Notes: generated from the letters alone by a model not told the origin. 64,000 bases of DNA from Algisphaera agarilytica (GCF_014207595.1 NZ_JACHGY010000001.1:2858836-2922835), one strand, 5' to 3'; counted from the stretch's first letter, positions 8,929 to 17,971 are shown. Program-made: numbers and translations.

Positions 8929-10193
8929 GTTTGTGATTCGAGTTGCAACAAACCCAACAGCATGTCGGCGTGACGCTTCGTGCTGCCTTGGCGTGACAGG
9001 ATAACCGCGCGGCCCGCGTCGGCGAGTTCGGCGGCCATGGTTTTGTTTTTCAGCAACTCCGCGATCGCGTCCGACGGGCGGTCGCTGACCACGATGCCAC
9101 CGGCGTCGGTCAGGGCTTTCATGGTGTCGGCGAAGTCGGAAAAGTGCGGGCCGATGATCGTGGGCTTGCCCAGCGCAATGGGCTCCATCATGTCCGAGCC
9201 GTAGAGCTCGCCGGTGAAGCTGCGTCCCACGACGCACACGTCCGCGAGGCTGTAGGCCATACGCAGCTCGCCGATGGTGTCGAGCAGGAAGACGCGTTGG
9301 CCGTCGGGGGCGGGCTGCTTGGCGGTGCGTCGCACCGCATCGGGGGCGGCCTTGATCACGTCATCGAACCACTCGGGCTTGCGGGGCGCGATGAGTAGCT
9401 GGGCGTCCGGTGGGCAGGCGTCGAGCAGCAACTGCTCTTCACCCGGCGCGGTCGACCCCGCGACGACCAACGGCTTGCTGCGGTCGATCCCGAGTTCTTC
9501 GGCGAGTTGCTCAGCCCCCGCGACCGTGTCCTCGACCACGGCGGTGTCCCACTTCATCGTGTCGAACACCTGCACCCGGTCTTCGGGTGTACCCAGTGCG
9601 ATAAAACGCTCGGCATAGTCCGCGGTTTGCACCGCGGCGAAAGACACCTTGGCAAACGCGGGACCGATGAGTCGGCGGATCTTGCGATAGCCCTTGAAGC
9701 TGCGGGCGGTTAGCCGGCCGTTGACCACCGCGACCGGTAGATCGCGTTCCGCACAGGCGTCCATAAAGTTCGGCCAGAGCTCCAGCTCGACCAAAGCCAC
9801 CGCGTCGGGCTTCACGGCGTCGAGAAACCGGTTGACCGCGAAGGAAAAGTCGTAGGGGAATCGAAGCACCGCGTGGCGGTCGGCATAGAGCGCGGTGGCG
9901 CGGGCGAAGCCGGTGTTCGTGGACGCGGCGATGACCAGTTCCAGGCCTTCGACCTGTTCAAGCTCGGCCACGAGGTTGCGGACGAGGTTGACCTCGCCGA
10001 CGGACACGCCGTAGATCAGCAGGCGTTTGCGCGTTGACTGTTCGCCGCGGTCGGGTGCTACGCCGCAAGCGGCTTTGCCGAACCGACCGGCCCAGTCGGT
10101 GCGCCACTTACCGGTGCGCAGCAGACTGATCCCCCAGAGGGGTGAGGTGACCAGCGCACCAGCGCCGTAGAGGATGTCGCGTCCGATTCCCAT
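8913..10193 (-). CDS. waaA: 3-deoxy-D-manno-octulosonic acid (Kdo) transferase
   Basis: 426 residues, matching GT30 Kdo transferases. Visible features are an N-terminal hydrophobic segment, the SVGEVN motif with its Glu at the acceptor site, the VELELWPNF motif, the mid-protein VAGSTAPGEEQLLL start of the second Rossmann domain, and the C-terminal GRSFTGELYGSDMMEPIALGKPTIIGPHFSDF sugar-nucleotide site. It transfers Kdo from CMP-Kdo to lipid A precursor at the inner membrane. Its presence, with lptD at 20-23 kb, argues for an LPS outer membrane. A TATACT box lies eight nt upstream of the ATG. Confidence 0.95.
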   Translation of the reverse strand: MGIGRDILYGAGALVTSPLWGISLLRTGKWRTDWAGRFGKAACGVAPDRGEQSTRKRLLIYGVSVGEVNLVRNLVAELEQVEGLELVIAASTNTGFARATALYADRHAVLRFPYDFSFAVNRFLDAVKPDAVALVELELWPNFMDACAERDLPVAVVNGRLTARSFKGYRKIRRLIGPAFAKVSFAAVQTADYAERFIALGTPEDRVQVFDTMKWDTAVVEDTVAGAEQLAEELGIDRSKPLVVAGSTAPGEEQLLLDACPPDAQLLIAPRKPEWFDDVIKAAPDAVRRTAKQPAPDGQRVFLLDTIGELRMAYSLADVCVVGRSFTGELYGSDMMEPIALGKPTIIGPHFSDFADTMKALTDAGGIVVSDRPSDAIAELLKNKTMAAELADAGRAVILSRQGSTKRHADMLLGLLQLESQTTPGH

Positions 10194-10201
10194 GGGCGAC
10201 G

Positions 10202-10207
10202 AGTATA
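10202..10207 (-). promoter_or_regulatory. -10-like box TATACT close to the waaA start
   Basis: On the minus strand TATACT is followed by eight bases and then the ATG of waaA, with no purine-rich ribosome site between. This supports a leaderless or nearly leaderless transcript. Confidence 0.45.
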
Positions 10208-10238
10208 AGTCAGGCCTTGGGTTTCGGCGGAAGGGCGG

Positions 10239-10478
10239 TCAGCCCGCTTTGCGGAGGCTGGACTTGGCCAGGAGGCCGCGCTGCACGCAGCCCAGGAGGT
10301 TTTCGACGCTGCGCAGGGCGGGCTCGAAAGCGGTGCCGTGCGACTCCTGGTGGAGCTCGCGGGCTTCGCGGAGCAGCTTTTCGACGCGGTCGGACATCTG
10401 TTGGCCATCTCGGACCACCGCGCCGCGGAGGTCTTCGAGTTCTTCGGTGAGACGGTCAACTTGTTGCTGGTTCACCAT
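10239..10478 (-). CDS. Small coiled-coil protein, function unknown
   Basis: 79 residues. The first ~45 residues (QQQVDRLTEELEDLRGAVVRDGQQ...VEKLLREARELH) have a heptad pattern typical of a coiled coil, and the tail is basic. A GGAG ribosome site is 11 nt upstream of the ATG. It lies 45 bp upstream of waaA on the same strand, so the two may be co-transcribed. No family recognised. Confidence 0.6.
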   Translation of the reverse strand: MVNQQQVDRLTEELEDLRGAVVRDGQQMSDRVEKLLREARELHQESHGTAFEPALRSVENLLGCVQRGLLAKSSLRKAG

Positions 10479-10681
10479 GGCGGTTCACTCCGTACGGGGC
10501 CGCATCGTTGCGGCGGTGATTCCCGGCGATACGTCCAAAGCAGCCGGGTGCAGGCGGTGACGCGTTGGGGACTATGTCGGCCACCTGCGAGCCATTCGAC
10601 CATCTTTTCGGGCAGAATCCGACGGGGTAAGCACCTTATATGCCCCGAATTCTGCGTAAATCGCTTGTGGTATTTGGTTTA

Positions 10682-11422
10682 TCAGGCCGTAATGTCGAGC
10701 AGGGAGCCCAGGGACGCCTGCTGCATGGCGATGCCCGCCGCCGCGGTGCTGGCCTGAGCCAGGGTCTGGTTTCGCAGCAGTTCCGCGGTCTGCTGGGCGT
10801 AGTCGGTGTCGCGAATCATCGACCGTGTCTGAGCGGTGCTCTGTATGGTCTGCTCGACCACCTGCAGCCGGCTGCTCACGATGTTTTTCTGAAACGCCCC
10901 GATCTCGCCGCGGAGGGTGGCCAAGGCCTGCTGGGTCGGCACCGAGCTGGCGAGGTTGGGCAGCTCGAGTCGGCCGCCGCCGACCTGGAGCGAGTAGGTG
11001 CCGTTGAAGAGCTTGACGCCGTTGAACGCCGCGGAGTTAGTGATGCGGGTGACGGCCTGCTGATTCGCGGCGAACTGGTTCCTGAGTGCTTCGGCCTCAC
11101 CCGGGGCGAGGCCCGCCGTGTTGGAGAGTTGCACCTCGAGCCCGGCGTTGACTACCAACAGATCCGACGCAGCGGAGAGGTAGCCGTCGGCTGTGCTGGC
11201 AATCGTGTCCACCCGACGCAGCGTGTACGCCTCGGCTTCCAGAGCCTCAAGCACCGCGGCGAGGTTTTCCGAGGAAATCAAACCCGACGGGTCGTCCGCC
11301 GCGCGGTTGATGCGCTGCCCGGTTGCGAGCGGCGCGGTGCTGCCCTGGACCCGCTGAAACGCGTTGCCCAGACGCCCGAGCGTGGCCGAGAGGTTGCTGA
11401 TCGAATTGGAGGCTCCCACCAT
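10682..11422 (-). CDS. Minimal flagellin-like protein (D0/D1 only)
   Basis: About 246 residues from the ATG at 11422. The N-terminal flagellin motif (LATGQRINRAADDPSGLISSENL) and the C-terminal motif (SMIRDTDYAQQTAELLRNQTLAQA) are both clear, joined directly without the hypervariable D2/D3 region. Such short proteins still form flagellar or hook-junction filaments in many bacteria. The open frame continues upstream through the terminator of the pilin gene, so the first 31 codons are rejected as coding. The usual MSLRINTN opening is absent, so the start is uncertain. No other flagellar gene is in the window. Confidence 0.85.
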   Translation of the reverse strand: MVGASNSISNLSATLGRLGNAFQRVQGSTAPLATGQRINRAADDPSGLISSENLAAVLEALEAEAYTLRRVDTIASTADGYLSAASDLLVVNAGLEVQLSNTAGLAPGEAEALRNQFAANQQAVTRITNSAAFNGVKLFNGTYSLQVGGGRLELPNLASSVPTQQALATLRGEIGAFQKNIVSSRLQVVEQTIQSTAQTRSMIRDTDYAQQTAELLRNQTLAQASTAAAGIAMQQASLGSLLDITA

Positions 11423-11452
11423 CACGCCGATAATCAACGATTTGGCGGGCGC

Positions 11453-11486
11453 AAAAACCAGCCCGGCCGGATAATCCGGGCCGGGC
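11453..11486 (-). terminator. Rho-independent terminator of the pilin-like gene
   Basis: On the minus strand a strong hairpin (arms GCCCGGCC and GGCCGGGC with an inner GGAT/ATCC stem, 11461-11486) is followed by five T residues at 11453-11457. It lies 77 bp after the pilin stop and just before the flagellin start. Confidence 0.8.
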
Positions 11487-11562
11487 CAGAAGAGGTGGGG
11501 CGTTACAAACGGCAAGGTTTGCCAGGGTTTTCGAGTCCGAACCCCGGAGCGATGCGGGTCGC

Positions 11563-12531
11563 TTAGCGGAGCGAGGCGTTGCCCCGGCCGTTCCAGTAGC
11601 CGTTGTCCGCGGTGCCGTCGCCGTTGTAGTCATCGATGATGTCTCGGCCGAGCGCTTCGCCGTGACCGTCGGCAAACGTGAAGCCTGCGGTGTCACCGGA
11701 GTTGCGGGTTGCCGGGGCGGAGCGGTAGTCGTATTCAAACTCGGGGTCATAGCTCCCCGAGCCCGCGTTTTCATCGTCGCCGCCTTCGTAGTAGGCGTAG
11801 CCCGAGCCGACCCCTTTGCCGTTGCCTTTGGAGCCGTAGTTGATCGAACCGATCGGCGGGTCCAGGGCGTAGACCGCCGCTCCGCCATCCCCGGGATCGT
11901 TTGCCGAGCTTCCGTCCCGCGAACCGGTGGTGTCGCCGAATGCCACGGTTTCCGAGGCCGCGAGTACATCGCGGCTGGCGCGGGCGTGGTAGGTCGGCGT
12001 GGGCCGGGCGTTACCGAGGTATTGGAAGTTGTAGCCGTAGCCGCCGTGGCGGGCTTCTTCACCGGAGGCGGGCGGATTGGCGGAAGCCACGGGCGTGATG
12101 CTGGGCAGTGCCGCAAGGTGAGCGGGGGTGTCGCTGTACTGGTGGAAGAAGGCTTTGGTGAATCCCGAGGCGATCTCCCGGGCGTCGAGGTTGGGGCTGA
12201 GGAAGATGTCGGTGTTGTTCATGTACGGATACAGATAGTCAGCCCAGCGCGGCTTTGTGCCTCCCACCGACGAAGTGCTCGTCGAGGACGAGTGCATGGG
12301 GTAGTAGCCTTTTTGCTCGGTGGTGTAAGCGACGGTCGCGATCCCGATCTGTCGGAGGTTGGACAGGTTGGCGATGGATTTCGCCGAGCTCCGTGCGGCG
12401 CCGAGCGCGGGCAGCAGGATGCCGATCAGCAGGGCGATGATGCTGATGACCACCAGCAACTCGATGAGGGTAAAGCCTTTAGGACTTATGGTCTGGGCGG
12501 GGGAAGCGAAACGTCGGGGGGCGGAAAGCAT
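11563..12531 (-). CDS. Type II/IV pseudopilin-like protein (prepilin N-terminus, H-X9-DG type end)
   Basis: 322 residues. The N-terminus has a basic leader, the prepilin peptidase site G|FTLIELLVVISIIALLIG with Glu at position 5 of the mature protein, and a long hydrophobic helix. This is followed by an ARSSAKSIANLSNLRQIGIA segment and a C-terminal FTFADGHGEALG, the hallmark of the large DUF1559-like families expanded in planctomycetes. It is probably processed and inserted in the inner membrane as a secretion or surface pseudopilin. The ATG at 12531 is chosen because AGGAG lies seven nt upstream. Two palindromic operators lie upstream and a terminator downstream, so it is a monocistronic regulated unit. 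Confidence 0.9.
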   Translation of the reverse strand: MLSAPRRFASPAQTISPKGFTLIELLVVISIIALLIGILLPALGAARSSAKSIANLSNLRQIGIATVAYTTEQKGYYPMHSSSTSTSSVGGTKPRWADYLYPYMNNTDIFLSPNLDAREIASGFTKAFFHQYSDTPAHLAALPSITPVASANPPASGEEARHGGYGYNFQYLGNARPTPTYHARASRDVLAASETVAFGDTTGSRDGSSANDPGDGGAAVYALDPPIGSINYGSKGNGKGVGSGYAYYEGGDDENAGSGSYDPEFEYDYRSAPATRNSGDTAGFTFADGHGEALGRDIIDDYNGDGTADNGYWNGRGNASLR

Positions 12532-12545
12532 GGATACTCCTGTTT

Positions 12546-12597
12546 TGAGAATAAATCTCACTCTCTAATGAGCGGATGATACTGAGATGAAATCTCA
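12546..12597 (-). promoter_or_regulatory. Paired 15-bp palindromic operator TGAGA-N5-TCTCA
   Basis: Two palindromes lie in the 5' region of the pilin-like gene: TGAGAATAAATCTCA at 12546-12560 and TGAGATGAAATCTCA at 12583-12597. They share 13 of 15 positions and start 37 bp apart. The proximal copy is 15 bp before the start codon. A repressor dimer site pair is the simplest reading. Confidence 0.55.
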
Positions 12598-12772
12598 ATG
12601 CAAGTCCCCCGGCCACAATTTCCTGAGTAGCGGCCCTGTTGGTCGTGGCGGAGTAGTAAACGGCGACAGAGGATGTGATTTCCGGCAGGAATCTGATCCG
12701 AACCAGGTGCAGATCCAGAGGTTTCATGTGCTTAAGCACAAAAATTACCGACGCGATTTGGGGCCTTGCCGG

Positions 12773-12778
12773 TATGAT
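12773..12778 (+). promoter_or_regulatory. -10 box TATGAT seven nt before bioD start
   Basis: TATGAT is followed by seven bases and ATG at 12786. No Shine-Dalgarno-like sequence lies between, so the transcript is probably leaderless. This spacing is the main reason for choosing the 12786 start. Confidence 0.5.
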
Positions 12779-12785
12779 GCTCGCG

Positions 12786-13640
12786 ATGTTGCAGTGCCCA
12801 TCTCTGAGTAAGCCCGGATTGTTTGTGACCGGTACCGACACGGAAGTGGGAAAAACGGTGGTGACCTGTGCGATCGCCGCCGTCCTCCGGGAACAACACC
12901 GAAGGATCAAGCTGGGGGTCCTCAAGCCCCTGGCCTCGGGCTGTCGCCGTGACCGCGAGGGCCTGGTGAACGAGGACGCCGAGGCGTTGGCCCATTTCGC
13001 CGATTGCCGGCTGCCGTTGGACGTGATCAACCCGATACGCTTCCGCACGCCGGTCGCCCCTGCCGCCGCGGCGGAGTTGGAACAGCAAGAGGTGGATTGG
13101 TCGGCCCTGTCGCGCAGCCTCACCCGCCTCGATGAAGCCAGCGAAGCGGTCATCGTCGAAGGCGTCGGCGGATTGATGGTCCCCCTGGACCCACGCAACC
13201 CGCGTTACATGGTCGGCCAACTCGCGATGGACATCGGCTACCCGGTGATCGTGGTGTGCCGCCCCAACCTCGGCACGCTCAACCACACGGTGATGACCGT
13301 TGAACTCCTGCGGCAGGCGGGCTGCCGGGTGAGCGGGCTGGTCATCAACGGGCTGGACCGCGACCCGGTCGTGGCTTCGGCCGACCCGTCGATCGAAACG
13401 AACCGAGACTGGCTCGAACGGCTCACCGGCGTGAAGGTCTTGGCGACCCTGCCCAAGGGGCGCGGCGTCAACCCGGCCCGGGGCAAGCTCGATCCCTCGG
13501 TGGTCATGGCCGCCGCTCAGGTGAACTGGATGGACCTGATGAGGGTGCCCGAGGCTTCCGCGACGAACGCGTTCAGCGGGAGCAGCGAGCGACGGGCGGG
13601 CGTGGGCTTCGGCCGGCGGTCGCGCGACGGGGCGGTGTGA
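12786..13640 (+). CDS. bioD: Dethiobiotin synthetase
   Basis: About 284 residues. The P-loop GTDTEVGKT near residue 15, the KPLASGC segment, VEGVGGLMVPL and the NHTVMTVELLRQAG helix are family hallmarks. The enzyme closes the ureido ring of dethiobiotin using CO2 and ATP, the penultimate step in biotin synthesis. The C-terminal ~30 residues are a polar, Arg/Ser-rich extension not needed for catalysis. Other biotin genes (bioA, bioB, bioF) are absent here. Its stop codon directly abuts the stop codon of the convergent AsmA-like gene. An alternative start at 12774 would add four residues. Confidence 0.92.
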   Translation: MLQCPSLSKPGLFVTGTDTEVGKTVVTCAIAAVLREQHRRIKLGVLKPLASGCRRDREGLVNEDAEALAHFADCRLPLDVINPIRFRTPVAPAAAAELEQQEVDWSALSRSLTRLDEASEAVIVEGVGGLMVPLDPRNPRYMVGQLAMDIGYPVIVVCRPNLGTLNHTVMTVELLRQAGCRVSGLVINGLDRDPVVASADPSIETNRDWLERLTGVKVLATLPKGRGVNPARGKLDPSVVMAAAQVNWMDLMRVPEASATNAFSGSSERRAGVGFGRRSRDGAV

Positions 13641-16600
13641 TTATTCATCGACGAGGTTGTCGCGGGTGTCGATCGTGGCACCCAGACCGCCAAACAAGTC
13701 TTGCCAGCCGCGTTGCAATCCGCCGAGGCTGGTGACATTGGTCTGCGGAGATTCGAGCGTGCCGGTGACGCGGATCGCCAGCAGTTCGTCTTTGAACAGG
13801 TTCACGAGGTCCGACACGGGACCCAGCCGCGGGGCCGCGGTGTTGCGGGACACCATCACCAGGTTCAGGTCGGTCTCGGGCAGTTTCATCGTCCCCGCCC
13901 CGGCGATGGTCAGGCTTGGCCCCGCCAGGGACAGTTCATCGAAGCGCACCGTATGGCCCTCGACCAGATAGCGGGCGCTGGCCGATTCGAGCGGCGCCCC
14001 CGAAGGCAGCGTGAGGTTGCTCGCCCGAAGCAGGGCGGTGCTCAGCGGCTTGTCGATGAGCCGGGCATCGGTGATGAGCAGTGCCCCGCGTCCGCGGCGG
14101 GCGGTCGCGTCCGACAGCGGAGCTTCGATGGTGAGGCTGGCGGAGAGCAGGCCCGTCGACAGGTCGCGGTCCATCGCTGAAAACGGCACGGGCGATAAGT
14201 CCCGATCCGGCGGGGTGTCGTTGGCGGCAGCGCTCTTGGCGGACAACACCGTGGGCGAGTCGGGGTGGGTGGGGTCGGCGATCGCCGGCTTGAGGAACGG
14301 TTCGACTTCGACATCGCTGAGGGTCAGGTCGAAGCGGTAGCTGCCCTCCTTGTCGAGCGGGATGCTGCCCGCCCCAACCAGAATGCCGCCGTACACGCCC
14401 CCGAGCATCGGGTCGAAGCGCAGGTGTCCGGTGTCCTGCGGCGTGTTGGCCAGGTTCACCGTCAGCGGTGCGATGCGTCGCTCCGAGGCGCGGAGTTCGT
14501 CGGCGTACAGATCGAAAGCCATCAACGGCTTGGACTGGCCGGGGAACTGTCGGATGCGGGCGTCGAGCTTGCCCTGGAGGTGGGTCAGGGGCACGCCCAG
14601 CTGGAGGTTGGTGTCGATCAGGTCGATGCGGGCGTCGAGTTCGAGCGAGGTCTGGCCGGGCTGCGGGGCGGGGCGGTGGAGGAGCCGGGCATCGGAGAGG
14701 CGGTAGTCGCCGGTGACCTCGAGGCCGTTGAGCACGTCCACCGCGGCGGCGGGCAGGAACTTGCGTGTGTAGGGGCAGTGGGTGTCGGCGGTCGCGGCGA
14801 GGGTTAAAGCCGTGGGCGTGATGCCGTCGAGCCCGATGAGCCCGTTGAACTCGGTGGTGCCGGTGCTGAACTCGGCGCTGAGTTGATCGACGTCGATGGT
14901 GCCGGGCCGGACCGTGAGCGTGCCAGCCATGTCGGAGAACTCGAGCCGATCACCCTTGAAATCCATGCCAAAACGGTCGGGCTCGACGGTCAGGACGTAG
15001 GTCTTGTCCGTCTCGGCATCCGGGGAGACGTGATCGAGTTTCTCCCAGCGGAGCTCGGCGCCCACGCTCCCCGCGGGGTTGTGGTTTTCCTGAAGCGTGA
15101 CCAGTTTTTCCCGGATCGGCTCGTCGGGGGGCAACAGGTCCAGCAACGCGGGTTCGACGCGCAGGTTGCTGCCGACGATGTCGAGGCGGAAGTCGTCTTC
15201 GTCTCGGCCCCAGTCGAAGTGACCTGTGATCCCGAGGCGGGCATCGCCGCGTTGGCCGGTGAGGTTGTTGAGCGTCAGGCCGTAGTTGCCCAGCTCGAAC
15301 TTACCCGCCACGGCCGAGAGCCGGTAGTCCCCGTCGAACGGGCGGAGCGTGCCGTTGACCACATCCGCAAACACGCGCCACTGTGTATCGCCCTCGGGGT
15401 CGGGGCGGGTGACGGTGGAGCGGCCGGTAAGTCGGCCCTCGGGGAACAGGTCGATCACGGTCTGCCGTTGCTCGGTCCGGATCGAGTGCAGCAGCAGCTT
15501 GTCGATCGGGAGGTCGGCGTCGCTGATCACCAGGTCCGGGATCATCGGGGCGTTCTTGGATTCCTGGCCGATCTTGCCGTTGAGCGTGCCGACGCCGCCG
15601 GTCGGGCTTTCCATGACCAGCTCGTTGAGCGTGATGCCGCCGGGGCCGACGACGATCGTGCCGGACTTGCCGGTCAGTGGGTAGGGCCAGTGGCGGAACA
15701 AGGCGCTCACGCCCCTGGCGTCGATCGAGACCGTGGTGGTGTACTTCGAGTCGGGGCCAAACGCCCGGTCCACCAGCACGTCCACATCGACCGGACCGCC
15801 CATGTCGAAGACCGGCGGCAGCTCCGGGTCCACCTCGATCGCGGCGATATCGACCGGCTCGGTGTCGCCCGCTTCGTCGTCCTTCGGCGAGGGCCGGATG
15901 ACTTGCTCCTCGACCAACGCGGCGTACATCTCGGGGTCGAAGAACATCTCCACGCCCTTGCGGCGTTTCTCGCTGAACGCGTTCTTGATCGCGTCGTCGA
16001 ACGGGACCCCGCGTGCCTCCACCGCGATGCGCACCGCCGCGCCGTCGGCGGGGGGGCTGATCTCGCCGTTGATCGTGACCGTGCCGCCGTTGGGCCCGTC
16101 GCCGCTGAGGTTGTCGATGCGGACGGTGTCGCGGTCGAACGTGATCACGCCACGCATGTTGTGGATGGGGAAGGGGAACTTGTGATACATCCCCCGGGCC
16201 TGGAGCAGCTTGATGACGCCGCTGACCTCGACGGACTCGCCGGGCTTGCGTTCGAATTTGGTGGACGCCTGGAACTTCCCGCTGGGGCGGAGGCGTTCGA
16301 AGATCCTCACGCCGACCATGGGCAGCGACGCGAGGAACTTGGGGTCTTCGTCCAGCGTGAACGGGTCGGTCGAGACCGCGATCATGCCTTTCGATTCGGG
16401 GTCGAAGCCCCAGGTGCCCGAGGCGTAGTAGCGGATGCCTTCGATGTTGCCGGTGAAGTCTTCCACGCGGACCGAATCGCGGCGGACGATGAATCGGCCG
16501 CTGACCTCGGTCATGCGCGGGTTGTACGGCATGCCCTGCTCGGGCGGCGACGGGGCGCGGCCGAGTTCTTCGTAGGGCGGGGTGATCGCGACGTTGTCGA

Positions 16601-17525
16601 GTTCGAGGATCGCTTCGTCGAGCTGGAGCCGGCCCTGCTCGTTGGCGTCCATGTGGATCGAGAGGCTGGGCAGCTTGCCGGTCGGTTGCAGCTGGTCCCA
16701 GAGCGTGCGAAAACCCGCGGGGACGAGCTGGCGGTGGGACGCGTCGATGCGGAAGCCATCGAGGTTCAGGTTCAAAGACGGGGTGTCGGTGTTGAGGCTG
16801 CCGGTGAGCTTGGCGTCGACGCGGGCTTCGTTGTCGTACTGCAATAGCTCGAAGTCGAACAGGCTGTCCTGGTTGGGGTTCTCGCGGAGCTCGCCTTTGA
16901 GGCGGATCGCTTCGATGGTTTTGAACTCGCCCGCCTGGACCTGGGCGAAGCGGACGCGGGCGGCGTTGAGGTTGATCGCGGGGGGGAGGGTGAGGTTGAA
17001 GCCGTCGGGGCCGTCGTCGTCATCATCGCCCAGCTGGAACATCTCGAGGTTGAGCTCGCCGGTGTCGAGGTCTTCGATGATGTGGAGCTGGGGGCGGTCG
17101 ATCTGGATGTCCTCGACCCGCAGCTCGCCACGCCAGAGGCGGGAGAAGTTGAGCTGGACAGCCAAGCGTTCGGTCTCGAAGAGCTTGGCGAACTCGTCAC
17201 GCTCCTTGGGCAGGTTCGGGACGTCCACCCAGAGGTGTTCGAGGGTGAGCAGCCCGCCCCAGGAGAGGTTGGCCTTAGCCATGCTCACGTCGCCGCCGAG
17301 CTCCTCGCTCAGGAGTTTTTCCATGAGCGGGCGGAGGTTGTTCGGCCGGGTGTAGTGGACCGCCAGAACCACGGGGATGAGCGCCAGCAGGAGCGAAGCC
17401 AGGATGATGCGGAGCGCCCACCGCCTGCGCCAGCCCGGCCGGGGGCGACGCTTGGCGGGCGCAGCGTCCTTGGGAGCCTCGGGCTCGGGTGTTTTCTCGG
17501 ACTGGGGGGGTGGGGCGTCGCTCAT
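13641..17525 (-). CDS. Giant AsmA-like / DUF3971-type envelope protein
   Basis: 1294 residues. A Pro/Lys-rich cytoplasmic N-terminus precedes one transmembrane helix at about residues 36-57, and the rest is predicted periplasmic. The AsmA-type N-terminal repeat is visible (LRPLMEKLLSEELGGDVSMAKANLSWGGLLTLEHLWV), and the C-terminal ~250 residues match AsmA-like domains (LSTALLRASNLTLPSG.. LAGPSLTIAGAGTMKLPETDLNLVMV). AsmA/TamB/YhdP-like proteins form long beta-groove bridges that carry phospholipid across the periplasm. With waaA, lptD and the SurA-like chaperone nearby this points to outer-membrane biogenesis. No further assignment to YhdP or TamB is possible by eye. Confidence 0.8.
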   Translation of the reverse strand: MSDAPPPQSEKTPEPEAPKDAAPAKRRPRPGWRRRWALRIILASLLLALIPVVLAVHYTRPNNLRPLMEKLLSEELGGDVSMAKANLSWGGLLTLEHLWVDVPNLPKERDEFAKLFETERLAVQLNFSRLWRGELRVEDIQIDRPQLHIIEDLDTGELNLEMFQLGDDDDDGPDGFNLTLPPAINLNAARVRFAQVQAGEFKTIEAIRLKGELRENPNQDSLFDFELLQYDNEARVDAKLTGSLNTDTPSLNLNLDGFRIDASHRQLVPAGFRTLWDQLQPTGKLPSLSIHMDANEQGRLQLDEAILELDNVAITPPYEELGRAPSPPEQGMPYNPRMTEVSGRFIVRRDSVRVEDFTGNIEGIRYYASGTWGFDPESKGMIAVSTDPFTLDEDPKFLASLPMVGVRIFERLRPSGKFQASTKFERKPGESVEVSGVIKLLQARGMYHKFPFPIHNMRGVITFDRDTVRIDNLSGDGPNGGTVTINGEISPPADGAAVRIAVEARGVPFDDAIKNAFSEKRRKGVEMFFDPEMYAALVEEQVIRPSPKDDEAGDTEPVDIAAIEVDPELPPVFDMGGPVDVDVLVDRAFGPDSKYTTTVSIDARGVSALFRHWPYPLTGKSGTIVVGPGGITLNELVMESPTGGVGTLNGKIGQESKNAPMIPDLVISDADLPIDKLLLHSIRTEQRQTVIDLFPEGRLTGRSTVTRPDPEGDTQWRVFADVVNGTLRPFDGDYRLSAVAGKFELGNYGLTLNNLTGQRGDARLGITGHFDWGRDEDDFRLDIVGSNLRVEPALLDLLPPDEPIREKLVTLQENHNPAGSVGAELRWEKLDHVSPDAETDKTYVLTVEPDRFGMDFKGDRLEFSDMAGTLTVRPGTIDVDQLSAEFSTGTTEFNGLIGLDGITPTALTLAATADTHCPYTRKFLPAAAVDVLNGLEVTGDYRLSDARLLHRPAPQPGQTSLELDARIDLIDTNLQLGVPLTHLQGKLDARIRQFPGQSKPLMAFDLYADELRASERRIAPLTVNLANTPQDTGHLRFDPMLGGVYGGILVGAGSIPLDKEGSYRFDLTLSDVEVEPFLKPAIADPTHPDSPTVLSAKSAAANDTPPDRDLSPVPFSAMDRDLSTGLLSASLTIEAPLSDATARRGRGALLITDARLIDKPLSTALLRASNLTLPSGAPLESASARYLVEGHTVRFDELSLAGPSLTIAGAGTMKLPETDLNLVMVSRNTAAPRLGPVSDLVNLFKDELLAIRVTGTLESPQTNVTSLGGLQRGWQDLFGGLGATIDTRDNLVDE

Positions 17526-17608
17526 CCGTGGGGTACGGGGTGTTCTCGCCTTTGATATCGGTTATCTTCCGCCGCCAAACCCTCAGGATAACCTCACGGA
17601 GCCCCGGA

Positions 17609-17962
17609 ATGTCAGAATTCAAAGAAACCATCACGTTCGACGATTTCGTCAAGCTCGACCTGCGTGTCGCCACCATCCTGGAGGCCGAGGCCCACCCCAA
17701 CGCCGACCGGCTGCTGAAGCTGCAGATCGACCTGGGCAGCGAACAACGCCAGATCTGCGCCGGGGTCAAGGCTTACTACGACCCGGCCGAGCTGGTGGGT
17801 CGCCAGATTATCGTGGTGGCCAACCTCGCCCCCCGCAAGATCCGCGGCGAGGAATCCAACGGCATGCTGATGGCCGCGTCCGCGATGGACGGCGAAGAAG
17901 TCACGGATGTGGTCCTGCTGGCCCCGGGCAAACCCGTGCCGGCCGGCTCGTCGGTGGGCTGA
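17609..17962 (+). CDS. Stand-alone tRNA-binding domain protein (MetG C-terminal/CsaA-like)
   Basis: 117 residues forming a single OB-fold tRNA-binding domain: FDDFVKLDLRVATILEAEAHPNADRLLKLQIDLG, then ICAGVKAYYDPAELVGRQIIVVANLAPRKIRGEESNGMLMAA. This matches the dimerising C-terminal domain of methionyl-tRNA synthetase or a free Trbp111/CsaA-like protein. A catalytic synthetase is not adjacent. The start at 17609 follows GGAGCCCCGG; the upstream in-frame extension overlaps the promoter of the divergent AsmA-like gene and is rejected. Whether it works with MetRS in trans or as a tRNA-structure-binding chaperone cannot be told. Confidence 0.88.
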   Translation: MSEFKETITFDDFVKLDLRVATILEAEAHPNADRLLKLQIDLGSEQRQICAGVKAYYDPAELVGRQIIVVANLAPRKIRGEESNGMLMAASAMDGEEVTDVVLLAPGKPVPAGSSVG

Positions 17963-17971
17963 TCGCCCTGG

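Noticed and set aside
14883-16847. A 654-codon plus-strand open frame inside the AsmA-like gene
   Set aside because: It is the mirror of a strongly coding minus-strand gene; high GC leaves long open antisense frames. It has no ribosome site, no domain and a shadow-like Arg/Gly/Val composition.
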